NCBI GenBank assembly: GCA_900540885.1 | Contig: UQHJ01000016.1 | Span: 1 to 43,876, forward strand | From: an uncultured Prevotella sp. | GTDB taxonomy: Bacteria; Bacteroidota; Bacteroidia; Bacteroidales; Bacteroidaceae | Direction: 5' to 3' | Length of the DNA stretch: 43,876 nt | Shown here: in pieces, positions 33,062 to 41,213 of the stretch | How the letters are laid out: the number at the start of each line of letters is the position of its first letter | Numbering within the stretch: position 1 is the first letter of the stretch | Translations under genes and position numbers: made by a program | The notes under the pieces: generated by a model | What the model was told of the DNA's origin: nothing | What the model saw: only the letters and a program-made list of their open reading frames with translations | Database searches by the model: none

Positions 33062-35626
33062 TTACTTTGCCAAATGCTTTTTGCGGTCAGAGGTGATGTA
33101 AATGCCACGCTTGGGCACAGCATTAAGGCGACGACCTTGGAGGTCATAGATAGCTGCAGGGCGTTGATTCTTGACAGTTGTCTCGACAGTAGCAATGTCG
33201 GTTGTGATGTCTACGGGTTCGATATACCAACGTGAAGCACCAGCGTCGGCAGTCCAAGGAACAATGCGTTCGCAGTCACCTGCTAAGTGGAGAGAACTAT
33301 TGCCACCCGTAGGATTGGTGCAGATAAGGGCACTCTTACCATTCGTATAAGAACTTACGCGATAAGGGCTGGCGGCAGCCTCCGTCGTTACGACAGGCAC
33401 TTTGGTTTCGTTTGCGCCCGTCTTTGATATATATACGCCTGTACCTTCACATTGGAGCAACCAAGCGCCACTAACGCTGGTGCTGGGTACGAAGGTGAAG
33501 AGGATAGAAGATTCATTCTCGTCGAATGTCTGAACGCCCGTGCCACTGGTTGTAGCCTTGAGATAGAGCTTACCATTCTGACGCTCTGCGTTGCGAATGC
33601 GATACTTGCCTCCTGCTTGAATGCCAACAGTACGCTTACCAGCTTGCACTAAGGCTGCATTGAAGGCGTTATAAGTATCTTGTGAAGGATTAGCTTCAAA
33701 TGCTTCAACTGCAGCGGTAACGCCTGCTACAGCGGCAGCAGTATAGCAACCTACGTTGGTACCAACGTTATTTTTTACGTCCTCGGCCTTTGCCTTGACA
33801 ACCTCTATGGCGTTGGTAAAAACCGTTGAACGATCGTCTTCCGTATTGTAGCTATAAGCACCATTGGTAATGGTCTCTATCGTGTAGTTCTTATAGACGA
33901 TCGTATAGTCATAGCCATAAGTGCTCTCTTCGTAGAGGAAACCAATGGTGTTGTCCTTCTGTAAGGCCATAGTTGAATAAGCCGAACCCATATGGCTGCA
34001 CTGGTGATGACCTGTCCAGTTGGCTGCAAGGGCTGCAGGAGTAGCATAGTCGGCCATAGAGGCTAACTCTTTGTAATAGATACCTACGTTGGTACGACCT
34101 GAGCCTAAGGGTACTGACTGAAGAATGAGGTGCATCTTCTTGCCGTCGCTCTTGCGCACTACGGGGAGTACCATCACCTCTCCATTGCAGCTATTATTAG
34201 TAGCCACTACGCCGTTGTTGTCAGCATTTGAAGTGGCGACAATGTCCCAAGAGCCTTCTGCCTTGGCTACATTGGTGAAGTGGTAGATGTTGTACATACG
34301 GCCACCATAGATGCGTGAACTGCAAAGGATTGAGCCGTCGGGCAACTCTTCGGCCTTGGGTTCGTCAGCGCCACTGGGGATAGGTGCTACGTTGACACCT
34401 CCCAATACGAGCCATGACTGACCAAAGTCGTCAGAGTAGATAACGTAATTCTTGTTCGTTCCATTCACATCTTTGAAAAGCACTGAGCAGTAAAGGCGGT
34501 AGTAGTCGCCCACCTTGGTCGTGCTGCTTTGGAAGATGCGGCCTGAACCAATGAACATACTCTTAGCCGTACCAATCGTACAAGTGTCGAACTGTGAATA
34601 GATGCTTTCTGAGATGTCGGTAGGAGCGGACCATGTTTGGCCATTGTCTTCGCTATAGAAGCGAGCAATGCCTTGATGATAGTTACGTGTGCCGCTAGGG
34701 AACATCACGTCACCTGTGCAACTCATTAATAGCACACGATTGCTCTCACGGTCGGCTACGATACAAGGGTCGCCAAAACCTGTCTGAAGGAAGGGCGAAG
34801 AAGTCTGTCCCTTTACGTAGTCAATGCCGCGAACGACTTCTTTCATATCGCTCCATGTCGTACCATTGTCTGTTGACACCTTTGAGTGAAGGTCGAGTCG
34901 GCCATAACCGATGTCTGAACCCGTAAAGCGGTAGTCAGCTACTGCAATAATATCACCATTATAAGCCTTTGTAATAGCTGGAATGCGGTAATTAGGCTGA
35001 CCTGTTGAGATGAGCAGGTCGGTCTGTGGTTCATGCTCAATGAAGGTGTAGTCCTTCACGTTGGTAATTGTGATAACAGAACCATTGTCGTAACCACCTA
35101 CCCAGAAGGCTAACTTGCTACCACGATTGTTGAGCTTATTGGCTGCAGTGCCGTGTTCGTTGACATAGTAGCCACCTTGAATGTTAAGGTTTTTATTATC
35201 AGATGTTTTAGTAGCAGCAGTGAAGTCCCACAGGTTGGTTTGTGTCGAAGCCAACCCACTGACAGTTTGTAGGTAGGCATAGGCCGTGCCGTCATTGGCG
35301 CTCGTAATAGACTTTGGAGCAGCAAGAGCTTTGGTCGTACCTTGCTTCTTGTTGTAGATTTTGAAACCCTCTGTTTCATTGCCCACGAAGCACCAAAGGT
35401 TTTCATCGTCTTGGCTCATGAAGCCACCTAACTGAATGTAGTTCTTAGTGCCATTGTCAGAGATACGAAGTTTACCTGCGCCATTTTCGAGCACATACCA
35501 CTCCGTGTCAGCTGCAAACTGTCCACCCGTAATCGTAGTCGGCTTAAATGGCACGTCGGCCCATGCTGCACTGGCCACGGCTGCAAAGCCTACAACGAAT
35601 GCAGAAAGTTTTGTAAAAAATGTCAT
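33062..35626 (-). CDS. Secreted exo-alpha-sialidase with lectin-like flanking modules
   Basis: 854 residues from the ATG at 35626, which gives a clean signal peptide (MTFFTKLSAFVVGFAAVASA ending AWA). The longer frame upstream is not used. Residues about 25-190 form an N-terminal module like those of the giant protein (NLWCFVGNETEGFKIYNKKQ). The six-bladed sialidase propeller begins NYRIPAI (RIP motif, about 211) and has Asp boxes STDNGTTW, SEDNGQTW and SDDFGQSW. Residues about 667-810 form a beta-trefoil-like C-terminal module (GKYRIRNAERQNGKLYLKA, ALICTNPTGGNSSLHLAGD). The end IYDLQGRRLNAVPKRGIYIT resembles a short Prevotella-type secretion tail. It releases terminal sialic acid from host or bacterial glycans. 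Promoter at 35666-35673. Confidence 0.88.
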   Translation of the reverse strand: MTFFTKLSAFVVGFAAVASAAWADVPFKPTTITGGQFAADTEWYVLENGAGKLRISDNGTKNYIQLGGFMSQDDENLWCFVGNETEGFKIYNKKQGTTKALAAPKSITSANDGTAYAYLQTVSGLASTQTNLWDFTAATKTSDNKNLNIQGGYYVNEHGTAANKLNNRGSKLAFWVGGYDNGSVITITNVKDYTFIEHEPQTDLLISTGQPNYRIPAITKAYNGDIIAVADYRFTGSDIGYGRLDLHSKVSTDNGTTWSDMKEVVRGIDYVKGQTSSPFLQTGFGDPCIVADRESNRVLLMSCTGDVMFPSGTRNYHQGIARFYSEDNGQTWSAPTDISESIYSQFDTCTIGTAKSMFIGSGRIFQSSTTKVGDYYRLYCSVLFKDVNGTNKNYVIYSDDFGQSWLVLGGVNVAPIPSGADEPKAEELPDGSILCSSRIYGGRMYNIYHFTNVAKAEGSWDIVATSNADNNGVVATNNSCNGEVMVLPVVRKSDGKKMHLILQSVPLGSGRTNVGIYYKELASMADYATPAALAANWTGHHQCSHMGSAYSTMALQKDNTIGFLYEESTYGYDYTIVYKNYTIETITNGAYSYNTEDDRSTVFTNAIEVVKAKAEDVKNNVGTNVGCYTAAAVAGVTAAVEAFEANPSQDTYNAFNAALVQAGKRTVGIQAGGKYRIRNAERQNGKLYLKATTSGTGVQTFDENESSILFTFVPSTSVSGAWLLQCEGTGVYISKTGANETKVPVVTTEAAASPYRVSSYTNGKSALICTNPTGGNSSLHLAGDCERIVPWTADAGASRWYIEPVDITTDIATVETTVKNQRPAAIYDLQGRRLNAVPKRGIYITSDRKKHLAK

Positions 35627-35665
35627 GTAAAAAGGTATTTGTGTTTGTATATTTAGATTTCGGAA

Positions 35666-35673
35666 CAAAGTTA
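35666..35673 (-). promoter_or_regulatory. -7 element TAACTTTG for the sialidase gene
   Basis: Plus-strand CAAAGTTA is read as TAACTTTG on the minus strand, with TTTG 22 bp upstream (plus 35696-35699). The start would be near 35659, about 33 nt before the ATG at 35626. This supports the shorter start, because the longer frame would begin upstream of the promoter. Confidence 0.6.
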
Positions 35674-35702
35674 GCACAAAAAACTGTTTTCATGACAAAA
35701 AG

Positions 35703-35895
35703 AAACTGCAATTTATCGGCCTAACGAGAATGAACATTAACGAAAAAATTAATGGAATAATTAATGTTCAAAACAAAGCGCGAAGCGCATAACATAAATA
35801 GTTAACGTTTAAGTTTAGGCGCGCTTCGCGCGTTGCCTTGAACATTAATTATCATTAATTGAACATTAATTTTTTTGTTAATTATTCGTTAATGA
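35703..35895. repeat. Inverted repeat, GCGCGAAGCGCGC family, loop-inverted copy
   Basis: Left end identical for 42 bp to 24389-24430. Arms include ATTAATGTTCAAAACAAAGC and TTGAACATTAATTATCATTA. The 40-nt centre 35785-35824 is the reverse complement of the centre of the 24389 copy with only two differences. The far right end lacks the outer TTGCAGT part. It fills most of the gap 35627-35978, between the divergent sialidase and higBA promoters. Confidence 0.85.
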
Positions 35896-35931
35896 TAATT
35901 TAGAGGCGAACAGCTATACACTTCAAAATAA

Positions 35932-35953
35932 ATATTCGCAAATTTGCGAATAT
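35932..35953. promoter_or_regulatory. 22-bp perfect palindrome, probable HigA operator
   Basis: ATATTCGCAAA is followed immediately by its reverse complement TTTGCGAATAT. It covers the -33 TTTG (35943-35946) of the higBA promoter. HigA-type antitoxins repress their own operon by binding such sites, so this is the likely operator. Confidence 0.7.
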
Positions 35954-35966
35954 AAGAAATGCTTAC

Positions 35967-35974
35967 TACTTTTG
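35967..35974 (+). promoter_or_regulatory. -7 element TACTTTTG of higBA, almost touching the ATG
   Basis: TACTTTTG with TTTG at 35943-35946 (20 bp spacing). Transcription should begin about 5-8 nt downstream, at or next to the ATG at 35979, giving a leaderless or nearly leaderless mRNA. Confidence 0.65.
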
Positions 35975-35978
35975 CATT

Positions 35979-36296
35979 ATGCAAATAGAATTCGACCAAG
36001 AATATCTGCGTGAACTTTACCAATTAGGTAAGACGAGTGACAAAAAGCATCGATTTCAGCCTCAAGTAATCAAGGGATATAAAAAGGCAATTGACGTATT
36101 GAAAATGGCAAGACGAATTGAAGATTTGTTTCCATTCAAAGGGCTGAACTTTGAAGCATTACAAGGTGATAAAATGGGGTTTTGCTCAGTTAGAGCAAAT
36201 GGGCAATATCGCGTTGAATTTAAAGTAAGTACTATTGGCGATGAACAAGTCATTACAATTTGCCTCATTTTAGAGTTAAGTAATCACTATAAATAA
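35979..36296 (+). CDS. higB: HigB-type toxin (RelE/ParE superfamily)
   Basis: 105 residues. The family core is visible: KKHRFQPQVIKGYKKAIDVL, KMARRIEDLFPFKGLNFEAL, then QGDKMGFCSVRANGQYRVEF (HigB pattern LxGxxxGxxSxRxNxQxRxxF). The C-terminal strand is VITICLILELSNHYK. HigB proteins cut mRNA at translating ribosomes. The toxin-first order with the HTH antitoxin 9 bp downstream is the HigBA arrangement. The operon is likely repressed by HigA at the palindrome 35932-35953. The gene is clearly more AT-rich than neighbouring genes. Family good; activity inferred. Confidence 0.88.
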   Translation: MQIEFDQEYLRELYQLGKTSDKKHRFQPQVIKGYKKAIDVLKMARRIEDLFPFKGLNFEALQGDKMGFCSVRANGQYRVEFKVSTIGDEQVITICLILELSNHYK

Positions 36297-36305
36297 GCAG
36301 TAAAT

Positions 36306-36632
36306 ATGAATAAAGTATATAATCCTTACGAATTAGAGCCTTTTGAACCTACTCATCCTGGCGAACTTTTGGGGGATGAATTAGAGGCGCGCGGTCTTAC
36401 GCAACGAAAGTTTGCCGATACTTTAGGCATCTCCTATTCTGTGCTTAATGAAACGATAAAAGGGAAACGCCCTATTACTCCTGAATTGGCTTTTAAAATA
36501 GAAGCAGCCACGGGAACCAAGGCTTATATTTGGGTAGAACTACAAACCCAATATAACTATTGGACAGCCAAGAAAAGTAAAAAGCTATCTGTTCTCTTAG
36601 ACCAAATACGCAAATCTGTTGCAGTGCTTTAG
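36306..36632 (+). CDS. higA: HigA-type antitoxin with HTH (XRE)
   Basis: 108 residues. The typical opening is FEPTHPGELLGDELEARGLT, followed by the helix-turn-helix QRKFADTLGISYSVLNETIK, GKRPITPELAFKIEAATGTK and WVELQTQYNYWTA. HigA neutralises HigB and represses the operon through its HTH. It starts 9 bp after higB and shares its transcript. A convergent T9SS-tail gene is downstream, separated by a half copy of the AT-rich repeat and a terminator hairpin. Confidence 0.9.
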   Translation: MNKVYNPYELEPFEPTHPGELLGDELEARGLTQRKFADTLGISYSVLNETIKGKRPITPELAFKIEAATGTKAYIWVELQTQYNYWTAKKSKKLSVLLDQIRKSVAVL

Positions 36633-36754
36633 ATATACAAAAGTGCGAACTTTTTGCTCGCATTTTTTGTACAAAAGAATGTTCTCGCGCTCTTCGACTA
36701 TAAGCAATTTGTCATTAAAACAATTTTACCCACACGATTCGTTACAGAGTCAGA

Positions 36755-36825
36755 TTAATGAAAAAGATTAATGGTCGATTAATGAAACATTAATGTTCAA
36801 AATCCCAAGCGCGAAGCGCGCCTTA
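36755..36825. repeat. Half copy of the AT-rich GCGCGAAGCGCGC repeat
   Basis: Contains AGATTAATGGTCGATTAATG, AAACATTAATGTTCAAAAT and AAGCGCGAAGCGCGCC without a facing arm. It is similar to one arm of the 29223-29443 repeat. Together with 35703-35895 it brackets higBA. Confidence 0.75.
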
Positions 36826-36838
36826 ATGTTCATACAAC

Positions 36839-36870
36839 AATCCCCACGAGCTATCAAGCCCGTGGGGATT
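36839..36870. terminator. Hairpin between convergent higA and T9SS-tail gene
   Basis: AATCCCCACG pairs with CGTGGGGATT around a 12-nt loop. It is followed by ATATTTTG on the plus strand and TGTTGTATG on the minus strand, and lies just past the stop of the minus-strand gene ending at 36902. Likely bidirectional. Confidence 0.75.
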
Positions 36871-36901
36871 ATATTTTGTATGATGTGCTATGTACTACAA
36901 A

Positions 36902-39187
36902 TTAGAAGATAGCCTTCTGTGAAGTAGTGTTACCACCCTTTGTTACACGGATGATGAATACGCCCTTGCCAAATGTAGGCAATGAAGCTTCACCGTTAAC
37001 GGTTGCGCTGCTTACCAAACGGCCTTGAGCATCGTAAACCTGTGCTACAGCATCGTTAGCCTTTACGGTGAATGCACCATCGGCAGCAGTGATGTCGGCT
37101 ACGTCAGCAGCGTCAGCCTTTACATCGTTGATACCTGCAGTGAGGTCAGCCTTATCGTTTGAAGTAACCGTCTCACCAAGAGCTGCTTGACAACCCGTCA
37201 AGATCTTACCTGATCTGAGGTCAATCAAGAGGGCAGCATACTTCAAGTTTTCATTGTTGACTGCAGGCACCTCTGAAGTGTACTGCAAAGCATTACCATA
37301 GTTATCCGTACCTGCAGTACGTGTGGGGTTCTTCAACGTATAAGTGTGCGCAACCTCTTGACCCTTAACGATTGCGGGCAAAACCAACTTGTTGTAAACT
37401 GCTTCAGAAGTAGCGAAAGTAGGATCGTCGATGCTGCAACCTACGTGGTTCATCGTGAAGTCTGACCAGTAGCTGATATTGTTGCCGTCTTCAATGGTTG
37501 TAAATTTGCCCGTAGCGAGAGGCTTCACGTCAGAAGGCAACCCGTTGAACCATTTAACGTACTGTGGGTTACCTTTCTTGGTTCCCTCGTTGTAGTAGAG
37601 TGAGAAGTAGTTGAGCTGCGATACATTCTCAACATTGTCTTCCGTCACTGCGTAAGCAATACCATATTCACCTTCAGCGGCATCGATGGTAAAGTTGAGT
37701 TTCGTATTCATTTTGATACCTTGAAGTGTCTTCTTCGGGGTGAAGGTCATGCTGGCTTCGCAAGGCTTTTCTGCCATTTCCTTTACAACATCTACAATAC
37801 CAGTGTAAGCGTGGGTCATCTCCTCACGGTTAACGAAAGCTGAGGGGAATGAGCTTGCATACTGATAAGCCACATTTTCGTAAGAACTTGATACCAAAGG
37901 ATCGTAGCCATAAGAATTGGCATCATAGTCAGCGTGTACAGCAACAGCTACAGCCTTGCCATTTACAGCTTCTACGGCCTTAGGCAAACCTACGATACCG
38001 AAGGGGCACCAACCGCAAGTAGTGCTGGTAAACTCTTCGATAACGGGCGTACGCTTGTAAGCTTCGCTCAATGCTACAGTGTTAACGTAAGGATATTCGT
38101 TGTCGCGACCTGTAGTGTATTCATCGTCCTTACCATTTGCCTTGGTAATAGTGAGCTTACCATTGGTGTAACGACCTGCAGCTTCATTGACAGGAGCATC
38201 GAAGTGGAAAGTTGAAGCACAGTAGTACTTCACAGGTTCACGGAACTTAACTGTACCTGAAGTGGTCTTGCCATCGTTCTCGTAAGTGTAGTCTATTGAG
38301 TAGATAGAGTCTGTACCGAAGTTGATGAACTGACCGAGTATTGACTGCGTAGAACCCACAGCACCACGTGCTTGGTCAGCAGCGGCAACGCAAACGTCCT
38401 CTGCATGGAGGCCCGCATCACCTTCTGTTTCACACCAAAGGGCATTGGCAAGTCCTTGACTTGAAAGACTTTCTAAGAAGCCTTCTGCTTGAGCGCTATG
38501 CGCCCAAATGTAGCCACCTGAACTAGCTTGGGTTTTGTCTTGATAACATACGACATTGAAGTAGTTTTTGTATTTGCTATTATCGTTTGAGGCAGCCTTG
38601 ACATTGGCATAGAAACCTACGACAATGCCTTGTTTCAAGCCTTCAGCAGGAATTACATAGTCACAGTCTACACTGTTGACGGTATTGCCCTTAATAGTAA
38701 TATCCTGGCTCCAAAGTGCTTTACCCACAGTGCCATTTACTTGGTCGATGGTAGAAGCATCGTAAACGAATACTTTGGCATTTGAGTAGACTCCCAACCA
38801 AGGGAAGAACTTAATCTTGCCCAACTTGTTGCCAGCGAAACGATTGAGTACGTCGCGGCCGAACACTTGTGCATAACCTACGGCAAAGCCTGCTTTCTGA
38901 AGGTCAGAATGTGAAAAAGTAGGAAAAGCAACTAAGTTGTTTAAACTTAACTCATCACCAGACACTTCGTAGCTAAGGTTCTTAGGATTACGTGTTACGC
39001 CAGTGGTGGCCATAGGCTTAATGCCTTTAGCATTAATCATGGCGTGTTTGCCTACTTGAGGATTGAAGGTAAGACTCGTCTTGAGCATTGGCATGCTCTT
39101 GGTGATCTTACTGCTCATAAGGTTTTGCGCACCAGCGGGTGCTGCCAAAGCAGCAGCTGTTGCCAAAGCAAGTAAAATGTGTTTCAT
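36902..39187 (-). CDS. Omp28-like thioredoxin-fold protein with T9SS tail
   Basis: 761 residues. Signal peptide MKHILLALATAAALAAPAGA. Residues about 30-370 are a beta-rich N-terminal region without a recognised name. From about 380 the Omp28-related/thioredoxin-like part begins: VIEEFTSTTCGWCPFGIVGL (Cys-Gly-Trp-Cys near 391), AVAVHADYDANSYGYDPLVS, and a cis-Pro-like SFPSAFVN. The last 70 residues (VYDAQGRLVSSATVNGEASL, GKGVFIIRVTKGGNTTSQK) form a type A T9SS sorting tail. It is therefore predicted to be exported to the cell surface or medium with a redox-capable CxxC site. It is the last gene of the minus-strand cluster that starts at tlpA. Confidence 0.82.
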   Translation of the reverse strand: MKHILLALATAAALAAPAGAQNLMSSKITKSMPMLKTSLTFNPQVGKHAMINAKGIKPMATTGVTRNPKNLSYEVSGDELSLNNLVAFPTFSHSDLQKAGFAVGYAQVFGRDVLNRFAGNKLGKIKFFPWLGVYSNAKVFVYDASTIDQVNGTVGKALWSQDITIKGNTVNSVDCDYVIPAEGLKQGIVVGFYANVKAASNDNSKYKNYFNVVCYQDKTQASSGGYIWAHSAQAEGFLESLSSQGLANALWCETEGDAGLHAEDVCVAAADQARGAVGSTQSILGQFINFGTDSIYSIDYTYENDGKTTSGTVKFREPVKYYCASTFHFDAPVNEAAGRYTNGKLTITKANGKDDEYTTGRDNEYPYVNTVALSEAYKRTPVIEEFTSTTCGWCPFGIVGLPKAVEAVNGKAVAVAVHADYDANSYGYDPLVSSSYENVAYQYASSFPSAFVNREEMTHAYTGIVDVVKEMAEKPCEASMTFTPKKTLQGIKMNTKLNFTIDAAEGEYGIAYAVTEDNVENVSQLNYFSLYYNEGTKKGNPQYVKWFNGLPSDVKPLATGKFTTIEDGNNISYWSDFTMNHVGCSIDDPTFATSEAVYNKLVLPAIVKGQEVAHTYTLKNPTRTAGTDNYGNALQYTSEVPAVNNENLKYAALLIDLRSGKILTGCQAALGETVTSNDKADLTAGINDVKADAADVADITAADGAFTVKANDAVAQVYDAQGRLVSSATVNGEASLPTFGKGVFIIRVTKGGNTTSQKAIF

Positions 39188-39222
39188 TTGCTTAAATATT
39201 TAGTGGTTCTTGTTTCTTTCTT

Positions 39223-39330
39223 GAGTTGACGAGTTGACGAGTTAACAAGTTGACGAGCAAGTTTGTTTTTTGGGTAACTTACCTGTTAACTTGTCAACTT
39301 GTTAACTTGTCAACTTGTTAACTTGTCAAC
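39223..39330. repeat. Inverted array of GTTAAC / TTGACGAG words
   Basis: Words GTTGACGAG, GTTGACGAGTTAACAAG and TTGACGAGCAAG face ACCTGTTAACTTGTCAACTT followed by further copies of GTTAACTTGTCAACTT. It fills most of the gap between two T9SS-tail genes and belongs to the same family as 7785-7904. Confidence 0.8.
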
Positions 39331-39334
39331 TATC

Positions 39335-40048
39335 TTACTTCACAAGTGCCTTACCTGTAGCTACTTGTTGGCCACCTTGGCTGATAGCGTAGAGGTAAAC
39401 GCCTTGTTGCAAGCCGTTGAGGCTGAGTTGGCCTTGTTGGCTGTTCGTATTAAGGCTCTTGGCTAACTTGCCGTCAATACTATATACGTTGATAGTACGT
39501 GCAGCGGCTGCGCTGAAGCTATAGCTGAGTGTATTATTCTGAACTGAGACGCTCTGACCCTCAGCCTTTACGTCGTTGATACCACTGTCTTCGGTGTAGA
39601 TGTACTTGAGCTGAACAGTAGCCAATTTATCGTAACCTTCCCAAAAGACAACAGAAGCCGTGTAAGTGCCATATTGGCCAGAAGCTACTTCTGTGTGAAG
39701 ATCCATCGTTTTACTTTCACCTGGTGCTAAGACAATACCGTTCTTTTCGGCCTTGTTAGTTACAACGGTGCAAAAGTTGTCAAAGCCACACCAACTAAAT
39801 ATACCAGGGTTGCTCGTACTCAATGTTGCGTCAATAGTAATCGTTTGGTCGCTAATGTTGGTAATGGTAGGGTCTTCGCGTGAACCTAATGATACCTTTT
39901 TACCCATCTGTATAGCATTCGTATAGGTAATAACGCCCACTGTTGAGCAGTCTACTACCTCGCCACCGTTCGTAATTTGCAACTTCTGTGCAGAGAGTTG
40001 CATCACGCAAGCCAAAGCAAGCGTAAGGAGTGTAAAGATTTTTTTCAT
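39335..40048 (-). CDS. Small T9SS-tail secreted protein, function unknown
   Basis: 237 residues from the ATG at 40048. This start gives the proper signal peptide MKKIFTLLTLALACVMQLSA; the longer frame adds a polar N-terminus. The mature part (about 130 residues) is an Ig-like beta domain of the choice-of-anchor/DUF1573-like style (ITNISDQTITIDATLSTSNP, VLAPGESKTMDLHTEVASGQ) with two Cys in GIFSWCGFDNFCTVV that could form a disulfide. The C-terminus (INVYSIDGKLAKSLNTNSQQ, LNGLQQGVYLYAISQGGQQV) is a type A T9SS tail. It lies between two Omp28-like genes. This could make it a partner or substrate of them, but no function is known. Confidence 0.75.
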   Translation of the reverse strand: MKKIFTLLTLALACVMQLSAQKLQITNGGEVVDCSTVGVITYTNAIQMGKKVSLGSREDPTITNISDQTITIDATLSTSNPGIFSWCGFDNFCTVVTNKAEKNGIVLAPGESKTMDLHTEVASGQYGTYTASVVFWEGYDKLATVQLKYIYTEDSGINDVKAEGQSVSVQNNTLSYSFSAAAARTINVYSIDGKLAKSLNTNSQQGQLSLNGLQQGVYLYAISQGGQQVATGKALVK

Positions 40049-40100
40049 ATCGTTGTTTTGTTTGTTTCTATCATCATTGGGATTGCGCAAAAAAAACATT

Positions 40101-40138
40101 CAATTTGCACATTCTCACATTTGCACATTTGCACATTA
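40101..40138. repeat. Single arm of TGTGCAAATG words overlapping a stop codon
   Basis: ATTTGCACATTCTCACATTT, then GCACATTTGCACATTA. There is no facing arm. On the minus strand the repeat starts TAATGTGCAAATG, and its first TAA is the stop codon of the Omp28-like gene (40136-40138). Confidence 0.75.
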
Positions 40139-40963
40139 GCCAACTACCGCATGGTCAACGACCTGCATCACACCGTCTGTAGCGTTGTAGAAGAATACAA
40201 CGACAGAGAGTTTAGTGGGTTGCCAAGGCGTTTGATTTTTCCACGAACTGAGGTCGGGCAAGGTGTAAGTGTACTCCTTTTCTACCTCTTGCTCTGCATC
40301 GAGCGTGAACGCATCACCATCCATGCCATTGAGCGTAGCGCGGAACACATGGTTATGTTCGTAAGTGTCAGTATACCAAGGGGCAGTAGGCAATACTTGC
40401 CATGCCGTTACGCCACTCTCAGTGAGCCATACTTGCAAGTTACCCTTTACAGCCTCGTTGGCTCTTACCTTTACATTAAGGTTGATTTGCTTTGCCTCGG
40501 CATCGTAGGTTACACCGTCGCCCTCAAAGCTAAGGTTCACCTTGGGCTGCACCTGCATACGACTGGCTACGGCAGCGGGCCATGTGCTATATGCTTGTAC
40601 GGCACCACGGTCAATGCTACCCATGGGGTAAGAGTTGCTGCCCATATAGCGCGTATTGTAGTCACGACTCTCAGAAGTAGCAAGACCAGCCTCGTCCGTT
40701 TCGACCGATGATGACAGTGGGCCACCATGCAAGGCTACTACCACTACGCGGTCAGCGCCAAAGGTTTCTTGCAACTGGTGCGCCGTTTCAGCAGCACGCG
40801 GACAGTTCGAGCAGTCCTGACCAGTAAAGTCCTCCAGCAGCACGTTCTTTTTGGCCACAGTCGTTATGGGGTCGTCCCAACGTTCGCCTTCGGCATGTTC
40901 GTCACAAGCCGTGAAGCTCAATGCGCTGAGACCCAATAATAGAATGATGTTATGAAGTTTCAT
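40136..40963 (-). CDS. Omp28-related lipoprotein with thioredoxin-like CxxC
   Basis: 275 residues. Lipoprotein signal peptide MKLHNIILLLGLSALSFTAC with Cys20. The Omp28-type thioredoxin-like domain is VLLEDFTGQDCSNCPRAAET (Cys51-x-x-Cys54), then VVVVALHGGPLSSSV and a Pro-rich NSYPMGSIDRG segment acting as the cis-Pro loop. A C-terminal beta domain follows. Omp28 proteins of Porphyromonas and relatives are surface lipoproteins of uncertain function. Neighbours with CKPC (TlpA) and CGWC (T9SS-Omp28) suggest exported thiol-disulfide chemistry. A 197-bp inverted repeat lies upstream. The stop codon is within a repeat word. Confidence 0.85.
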   Translation of the reverse strand: MKLHNIILLLGLSALSFTACDEHAEGERWDDPITTVAKKNVLLEDFTGQDCSNCPRAAETAHQLQETFGADRVVVVALHGGPLSSSVETDEAGLATSESRDYNTRYMGSNSYPMGSIDRGAVQAYSTWPAAVASRMQVQPKVNLSFEGDGVTYDAEAKQINLNVKVRANEAVKGNLQVWLTESGVTAWQVLPTAPWYTDTYEHNHVFRATLNGMDGDAFTLDAEQEVEKEYTYTLPDLSSWKNQTPWQPTKLSVVVFFYNATDGVMQVVDHAVVG

Positions 40964-41005
40964 AAAAGATTTTGCGTTTTTGATTCAAGGATTTTAAGCA
41001 ACGTA

Positions 41006-41202
41006 ATAGGCTGAAAGCCTAACATTTATATAGCCTAGGGTTTTAACCCTAGGTTATGTATGTCCCTTGAATGCTGTGCTGAAAGTACAGCACATCGATA
41101 TACCATATTCTCGCACGTGCTGTACTTTCAGCGCAGCTCGTAATAGCAATGGGATACCTAGGGTTAAAACCCTAGGCTATTTAAATGATAGGCTTTCAGC
41201 CT
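41006..41202. repeat. 197-bp nested palindrome with CCTAGGGTTTTAACCCTAGG
   Basis: Each arm of about 90 bp contains three smaller palindromes in order: TAGGCTGAAAGCCTA, CCTAGGGTTTTAACCCTAGG (right arm CCTAGGGTTAAAACCCTAGG) and GTGCTGAAAGTACAGCAC (right arm GTGCTGTACTTTCAGC). The two arms pair almost throughout, around a loop of about 15 nt (ATATACCATATTCT). It fills most of the 250-bp gap between the DUF6029-like gene and the Omp28 gene. Confidence 0.9.
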
Positions 41203-41213
41203 ACCTTTTCCCC

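Noticed and set aside
39977..40711. Plus-strand frame of 244 codons antisense to the Omp28 gene
   Set aside because: The minus-strand gene has a lipobox and CxxC motif; the antisense frame has no recognisable domain and includes repeat words.
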